Assembly (NCBI GenBank): GCA_019973155.2
Contig: BPQB01000001.1
Location: forward strand, 434,001-498,000
Direction: 5' to 3'
Source of the DNA: Phanerochaete sordida
Taxonomy: Eukaryota > Basidiomycota > Agaricomycetes > Polyporales > Phanerochaetaceae
DNA length: 64,000 nucleotides
The notes under the pieces were generated by a model. The model was not told the DNA's origin. It made no database searches and saw only the letters and a program-made list of their open reading frames with translations. A program made the translations under genes and the position numbers. Positions 58,887 to 64,000 of the stretch are shown here, one piece after another. The stretch's first letter is position 1, and every line of letters starts with the position of its first letter.

Positions 58887-60433
58887 ATGTCGAACCTAAG
58901 CACCCCACGCGACCTCGCGGGCTCGGCGGCAACCATCGCTCGCCCGACATCAAATCCGCCACAACGCGAGCTGCCGGCGGCGAAGCTGCCCAGCGCGCAT
59001 CACCGCGCCCTGGGGAGCTCGCACAGCCCCGCACTGTACGCACCTAGCCCGTGCCGCGGCGACCCGTTGCTGAATCCCCCGCAGCCCGTACCGCGAGACC
59101 CGGTCGCCTGCCGCGAGCGTCGAGTCCAGCGAGCGCGAGCCCTCGCCGACGCCCTCCGCGCACTCGACGCAGTCCAGCCAGTCCACGCACTCCACGCTCA
59201 CCGCGAGCTACACCTGGCCGCGCTTCCAGCCCACGCCCGACCGCAACGCCGCGAGCCCCGTGCTCTTCGTCGAGTACAAGCGCAGCACGTCCGCGCAGCA
59301 CGCAGAGCCGCACGCGGACGCAAGCAGAGAGCCCGCCCACACGTCGTGCGTCGCGCCCAGTGTTCCCCGTCGCCCCGCGCGCTCACACGCACGCCACCCC
59401 CAGCCGGCCCTCGGCGGTCCTGCGCCACGGGCGGAGCCCGCGCACCGAGGCGTGCTCGCCCTACCCTAGTCTCTCGGCCGTGACGTGAGTGCACCCTCGC
59501 CATGCGCGCGCCGTACCTCGGGCTGAGCGCCGTCCCACAGCGCCCCGCCATCATCTTCGCCCGCTTCCCTGCAGGCGCAGTACACGAGGTACGCCGGCCC
59601 CCGCCTTGTGCCGCACGCACATTACTCACATGCCCCGCCAGGCCGCCCGCGCGTCGGCCGCCGTCGGGGGAGCCCTGCGCGCCGCCGCCGCCCGCGCGGC
59701 GCACCCCGCCCGGCGAGCGCGACCTCCAGCACACGCTCGGCCGCCTGCACCTCGACGCGCACGGCGACCGCGGGCGGCGCCGCGCGCCCGCGCAGCCGTA
59801 CTCGAGCGAGAGCGAGAGCAGCTGCGGGCGGAGCCCCGAGCTGCGCGCGCGCGCCGCGGCGCGGCACAGCTCGGCGGACGGCGACGGCGACGACTGGGCG
59901 CGGCACGCGCGCGCGCTGGACGGCGGCGGGAGCGCGGCGTCGTTCGCGTGCACGTGGGTCGACACGCACGCTGGCGCGGGCGGCCAGGAGTGCGGGTACA
60001 CGAGCAAGAAGCACCTCGTGAAGCGGCACATCGAGTCGAAGCACCTGCAGATCAAGTGCGTCCGCGGAGGCAGATTGCTGTGCGCGCCGCGCGGGAACTG
60101 ACTGTGTGCGCAGGCCGATCACCTGCGAGATTTGCGGCAAGGGGTTCTCACAGAGGACGAACTACAGCACACACATGAACACCCAGTGCGTCGCGCCTCC
60201 TCGGCTGTTTCAGTCGACGCAGTAGCCTGATCCTTCGATATAGCACCGGGGACACGCCCCACAAGTGCCCGTACCCGAACTGCAATGCGACATTCGGCGA
60301 TCCCGCCCGGCGTCACAGACACATGAAGTCCGTCCACAACCACATACCGTCAAAGCGCAGAACGCAGGCGGACCAAGGCGGCCCTACGATGATGGACTAT
60401 GTTTCAGAGCCCGAGGAAGAAGACTCGACGTGA
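58887..60433 (+). CDS. C2H2 zinc-finger transcription factor with Ser/Thr-rich leader
   Basis: Five or six short exons. ATG 58887 gives MSNLSTPRDLAGSAATIARP. An intron at about 59038-59090 with a CTGAAT branch-like site leads to a Ser/Thr/Gln-rich part (AHSTQSSQSTHSTLTASYTW, then PRFQPTPDRNAASPVLFVEY). A further intron (about 59343-59401) leads to RPSAVLRHGRSPRTEACSPY. A Pro/Arg-rich exon then carries the first finger (FACTW...QECGYTSKKHLVKRHIESKH). The second and third, in later exons, are CEICGKGFSQRTNYSTHMNTH and CPYPNCNATFGDPARRHRHM. The first finger has an extended loop between its cysteines. The end is EPEEEDST. GC content is very high, so exon calls rest on frame and splice signals. 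Targets are unknown. Confidence 0.85.
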
Positions 60434-61456
60434 GGTCCATGGCTCCATGGAGATAATCGCCCTGTTCGGTGCCCGGACTACACGTCTTTCTCGTTTCTCG
60501 GGGCCCGACGCGTTCATCTCCGGCGCGACCCTGCCCGTCTCCACTCCATCTCGTCGCCGACCGTACGCTTTGCTCCATCCTGCTCTCCCCCGGGGTATTT
60601 CATTCGCTGTGGCCTCTTGCTTACACCTGCTTATCCGATAAATCAACATCTGCTCTCGGGATTGTTCGCTTTTTTTCGTTGGGACTCATCGCTCTGTATC
60701 TAGCACGTCTATGTATAAACTATTTTGGCTATCCGGGGCTGAGGACTGCCGGCACCCCCGGAAACGTACGGGTAGCGACATTGTATATGCCGAGTCGGTC
60801 TCAAGCCCGACAGCAGCCGACCGCGCGAGGTTCGCCAGGGTTCGCCATTGACTATATCGTAAGAGCCATCGCGTGCAGCCGCGCTGACAGACGTGCGGTG
60901 TCCGACTCCGTTGCGTCGGCAGCCAAGCCTCGCAAGCCCGCTTACGCCCTTGCGCCTGGCGACAATGCGAGGCCCGCGCTCGGGCACCGTGAGTCCGAGT
61001 CGCATCGTCAGCACGGGGAGTCCGCCAGGGCGCCGCGGCGCGGGACGCGTCGACGATCCGCCCTTCTCTGCCCCGCAGCAGCCCCCGGCCGACTCGGGAG
61101 CCGTCCTCAGGCCTCATTGCCTGCCGTCCGACCCGCGGTTCGCTGGGCCAGGCGCCAGGGCACGCCGGGTGCCTTGGCGCGGCACGCGCGCGCTGCCCGG
61201 GTCGGTCGCTGTCGCGGGCTCGGGCGAGGATGGCTGCACCGCGCAGGAGCGGGATCGCGCGCGGCGGGCTGCTGCGACGCCGAGGGTGCGATGGCGATCT
61301 GCGCAGGGCGGAGGCGGGACGCAGGCCAGTCCCCCGGCGACTAATGGCCTCGCACAACGTTTATTCCCCGAGCCGCCGGCTTTGGGTCTGCCACGTGCGC
61401 TGCCGTCCGCGCGCGCATCCGTGCCGCCGACCTCTGGCACCCCTCATGCAGCCCCG
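60434..61456. other. Intergenic region upstream of MIX23
   Basis: No gene seen. It contains the C2H2 gene 3' region and the MIX23 promoter. A frame open from 60893 runs into MIX23 in phase, but its Arg/Pro/Ala-rich content looks like chance; MIX23 starts at 61457. Confidence 0.5.
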
Positions 61457-62274
61457 ATGTCGCCCAAACTCCCAGCTCTCGGGAGCCTCGCCGTCCAGGC
61501 CCCCTCGCTCAACCCGCAGACGGTCCATGTCTCGCCGTCGACATGCCAGAACCTCTCTGCGTTCAAAGGTGCGCACGCCCGTCGTCTCCGCGTGTGCAGC
61601 AGCCTCATTTCTGGCGCAGACCTGATGAACCAGTACCGCAAGCTGGATGACTCCATTACCATGCGCCTGAACCGCGCAAACGCGCAGTTCAGAGACCTCG
61701 AGCGAGAAGGCACCGTCCGCGGGACCGTGCAGGACGAAGCATGCGCTTACATCTGGAGAGACCTTGTCGGTCAGCCCATGCCACCGCCGCTTCGACCGCC
61801 CGTCACGTTCTGACGCACCCTGGCGGCAGAGAACTGGAAGCGTCGGACGGACATCATTCAGTACTGCGTGGACGCCGTCGACCAGTCAATGGCCGAGAAG
61901 CGCAAGCAGCTCGAGGTCCCAGACGCAGACCCCGCGCAGCAGCGCAAGCTCCAGGGCGCGCTCTATGCCGAGGAAGTCAAGGTGCGTCTCACATGCCCCA
62001 GATCAGCCGCCACAGGGCTGACGCGCCGCGCTGCGTCTGTGCTTCCTCCGCCCGCAGCGCAACCAGGTGCACAACGAGCTCAGCGTCGAGAAGATCGTCA
62101 GGAACCGGTCACTGGACGGTGAGCCCCATCAGCCTGGGCGGGCCCCGCGCGCGAGCTCATTGCAGATTGCTTTGCCACGCATCAGCGTTCCGCACGCGCT
62201 GCAGGTATTTTGAGCCGCCGCTCACGGATGCCGACGCGCGCAAGTGGTGGGAGGCCGCGCAGGCGGGCCGCTGA
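61457..62274 (+). CDS. MIX23: MIX23 (CCDC58) mitochondrial intermembrane-space protein
   Basis: Mix23 is a stress-induced intermembrane-space protein that aids mitochondrial protein import and itself depends on Mia40-type oxidation. Five exons join cleanly: a leader exon from ATG 61457 with TVHVSPSTCQNLSAFK, then DLMNQYRKLDDSITMRLNRA and EACAYIWRDLV, then ENWKRRTDIIQYCVDAVDQS and a charged helix, then RNQVHNELSVEKIVRNRSLD, and finally AFRTRCRYFEPPL. Four cysteines in the order Cys-QNLSAF, Cys-AYIW, Cys-VDAV and Cys-RYF are spaced as in the family, allowing two disulfides. The coiled coil typical of CCDC58 is present. Introns at about 61570-61619, 61769-61830, 61981-62056 and 62120-62182. Confidence 0.9.
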
Positions 62275-62597
62275 GACTGCGCGCGCGCAAGGGCCTCGGA
62301 GAGCGAGGGGCGTGCCCGTGCCCGTGCATGACTCATGTGCCGTTACGACGCGGCAGATACCTACCTGCTATGCCCTGCAATGCGAACAACATGGATTATA
62401 TGCGCGCGCGCTGCGGCACAGATGCTGGTCTCGCGTGCATGCACCGTGGTGTCCGGAGTCTTGCGCGGCTGCACGCAAGTCGTGTGCCCGATGACGACAA
62501 GGGCTGCCCGCGCGGCTAGGCTGACTACGGAGGCGGTCTGCATTCAGTGGCTGGCACGCGTTCTCACACCGCGACCGTCACCACCTAGCACTCAGCG
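62275..62597. other. Intergenic region between MIX23 and the GILT-like gene
   Basis: No gene seen in about 320 bp. It holds the MIX23 3' region and the GILT-like promoter. Confidence 0.5.
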
Positions 62598-63456
62598 ATG
62601 CACACCAGGACTCTCGCTACGATACTCGCGACAGGCATCGCGCTCGCGCAGGGCTACGCTTTGCAGGATTCGGGCGCTCAGGTGCCAATGGCGGGCGAGC
62701 CGCCTGCAGACACGAAGGTGCCGGTTCTGCTGGGCGTCATGAGCGCATGTCCGGACGCGCTCGTCTGCGAGTCGGTCTTCAACCACGTCCTGCAGAAGGT
62801 CGGCGACAAGGTGGACCTGGATCTCACGTTCATCGGACAGTAAGCACCGCGCGCTGCGCCCTGTGCTGCGCTCATGCAGCAGGGCTTCTGCAGGCCGAAC
62901 GCCTCCGAGCCCGCCTTCGGCGTCACCTGCAAGCACGGCGCGGTCGAGTGCGCGGGGAACGTGCAGGAGCTCTGCGCGATCAAGTATGCGGAGCGCGCGA
63001 CGTGGTGGCGCTTCATCCAGTGCCAGAACTTCGAGGGCCGCTACGAGGTCGGCAAGCCCGAGACCGCGCTCAAGTGCGCGAGGGCCGTCGGCATCGACTG
63101 GGCGGACAGCGACATCGGGCGGTGCGCCGGGCCCGACGGGAGCGGGACGGGCGAGGAGGGCGTAGGACTCCTGCTCGAGAGCGTCAAGAACACGACGAGG
63201 CTGGGCATCGAGTAAGCGGGTCACGCTGTCGCGCGTGTATGCGTGCTGATCGCGCCTCCAGGAAAAGTTGCACGATTCTCATTAGCGGCAAGCAGGTCTG
63301 CATCCGGGACGAGACCTGGAAGGAGTGTGAGGTGCGACTACCCCGTGGTCAGCTAATTGGGCGCACCTGATGTCTTCGTCATAGGGTGGTCATGCACCAG
63401 AGGACTTCGTCCGGCAGATCAACGAGGAGTACGAGAGGCTGAATATTCGCAACTGA
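62598..63456 (+). CDS. GILT-like (gamma-interferon-inducible lysosomal thiol reductase family) secreted protein
   Basis: ATG 62598 starts a signal peptide (TRTLATILATGIALAQGYAL). The thioredoxin-like fold begins VPVLLGVMSACPDALVCESV. The GILT signature C-x-H-G-x2-E-C-x2-N-x4-C is exact in CKHGAVECAGNVQELC (about 62930-62977). Further conserved blocks are ATWWRFIQCQNFEG and KCARAVGIDW, and a last exon after GTGCGA...CATAG gives GGHAPEDFVRQINEEY and ends NIRN. In animals GILT reduces disulfides in lysosomes with a CXXC pair. Here the site reads CPDA, so the second cysteine is missing at the usual place; the next Cys is three further on. Thiol reductase activity is therefore doubtful. Introns at about 62840-62891, 63213-63259 and 63330-63385. 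Confidence 0.9.
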
Positions 63457-63513
63457 CAGCACGGGGAGAAATATCGGACACGGCTGCATGGCTCGAGCGT
63501 ACTCTTGTAATAT

Positions 63514-63921
63514 TTAGCGTCCCCAGAAGAGTTCATATAGTATGACAACCAAGTTCACGGATATCAGAGGTACTGTCGCCAAACAAAAATGTTAGGGACC
63601 CCGGGAAGGAAACGAGAGGTTAACCACGCACTTCTCATCAAGGTTCTTACAGCACTAATGAGGTTGATGAGCCGCGCCTTTATGCCAATGTCCTGCCCCG
63701 CGAGGCCCGTCTGGTCGTACGGCTGCGCATACTGCTGCGCGTACCCGGCCTGTTGCGCCTGGACCTGGGTCGACGCCCAGCCGACTGCACCCGTCAATAC
63801 TCGTGCAGGCGCGTGCGGGCGCGGGACACGTACTCCGCGCGAGGAAGCGGTCCTCGCTGAGGACCGCCATGGCGTTTATGAGGAGGAGGCCGACGTAGAG
63901 GATCGAGCCGAGCGTGAGCAT
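63514..63921 (-). CDS. YOS1: Yos1/IER3IP1-like ER-Golgi transport protein
   Basis: Yos1 is a small membrane protein of the Yip1-Yif1 complex, needed for budding of ER-to-Golgi (COPII) vesicles. Three exons: MLTLGSILYVGLLLINAMAV then LSEDRFLAR (ATG 63921), joined by GTACGT...TGCAG into IGWASTQVQAQQAGYAQQY, a loop, then KARLINLISAVRTLMR; the last exon after GTGCGT...GACAG gives IPLISVNLVVILYELF and ends WGR. If the last intron is ignored the protein appears truncated. Two membrane spans sit at the ends, and the EDRFLARIGW, INLI-AVRTL and RIPLI blocks match the family. Its stop lies 57 bp from the GILT stop on the other strand. Confidence 0.93.
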
Positions 63922-64000
63922 CGTGGGCGTGCGTGCAGAGGTGGTGGTGCTGCGGCGAGACCAGTCAAGGCCTGCGGAGGCGTGCTGGGGGACGTGGAGG

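Noticed and set aside
59489..60178. 229-codon plus-strand frame
   Set aside because: A shadow of the C2H2 exons in another frame; the finger-coding frame is the real one.
60893..61456. N-terminal extension of MIX23
   Set aside because: In phase with MIX23 but Arg/Pro/Ala-rich with no similarity; MIX23 proteins are short and start near the chosen ATG.

Overview
This 64 kb window is nuclear chromosomal DNA from a basidiomycete fungus, most likely a mushroom-forming agaricomycete; a polypore-type lineage is my guess, not something the sequence proves. The reasons are dense genes split by many short introns (about 40-120 nt, GT-AG with CTRAY-like branch sites just upstream of the acceptor), strong preference for G or C at third codon positions, and gene models with an Agaricomycete look. 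I see no transposon with coding capacity, no CRISPR array, no rRNA or tRNA gene, and no biosynthetic gene cluster. The gene coordinates run from the start codon to the stop codon with introns included.

Layout. 0-7 kb: a partial gene at the left edge, the STRIPAK scaffold subunit STRIP/Far11 (+), and the diphthamide enzyme Dph1 (-), convergent with it. 7-17 kb: a UIM-containing protein (-) and a large Rim15-type kinase (-). 17-23 kb: mitochondrial ribosomal protein bS18m (+), proteasome deubiquitinase Rpn11 (-), and a coiled-coil protein (+) that shares a 207 bp promoter with Rpn11. 22.9-25.5 kb: a possible orphan spliced gene and Dre2/anamorsin. 27-34.4 kb: a forkhead factor, a small BRI3-like membrane protein, a Cyc2-like mitochondrial flavoprotein (-) divergent from a C2H2 factor (+), then an RNPS1-like RS-domain protein. 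34.5-40.2 kb: the sterol transporter NPC1 (-) and a conserved membrane protein (+). 41.9-47 kb: the AGC kinase Sch9 (+) converging on an Aim32-like ferredoxin (-). 47-49.3 kb: a gap with an AT-rich coding relic. 49-56 kb: a low-complexity protein (+) and a kelch/multi-TM protein (-). 58.9-64 kb: a second C2H2 factor, MIX23, a GILT-like protein and YOS1.

How the genes relate. Most are single-copy housekeeping genes rather than an operon-like system. Two functional groupings stand out. Sch9 and Rim15, an upstream and a downstream kinase of the same nutrient/quiescence pathway in yeast, lie 25 kb apart. Four genes tied to mitochondrial intermembrane-space redox biology (Dre2, Cyc2-like, Aim32-like, MIX23) lie within 38 kb. 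Either may be chance, but both can be tested by synteny. The best candidates for something undescribed are the spliced orphan at about 23.0-23.5 kb, the AT3-rich relic at about 48.15-48.42 kb, the UIM protein and the kelch/multi-TM protein.
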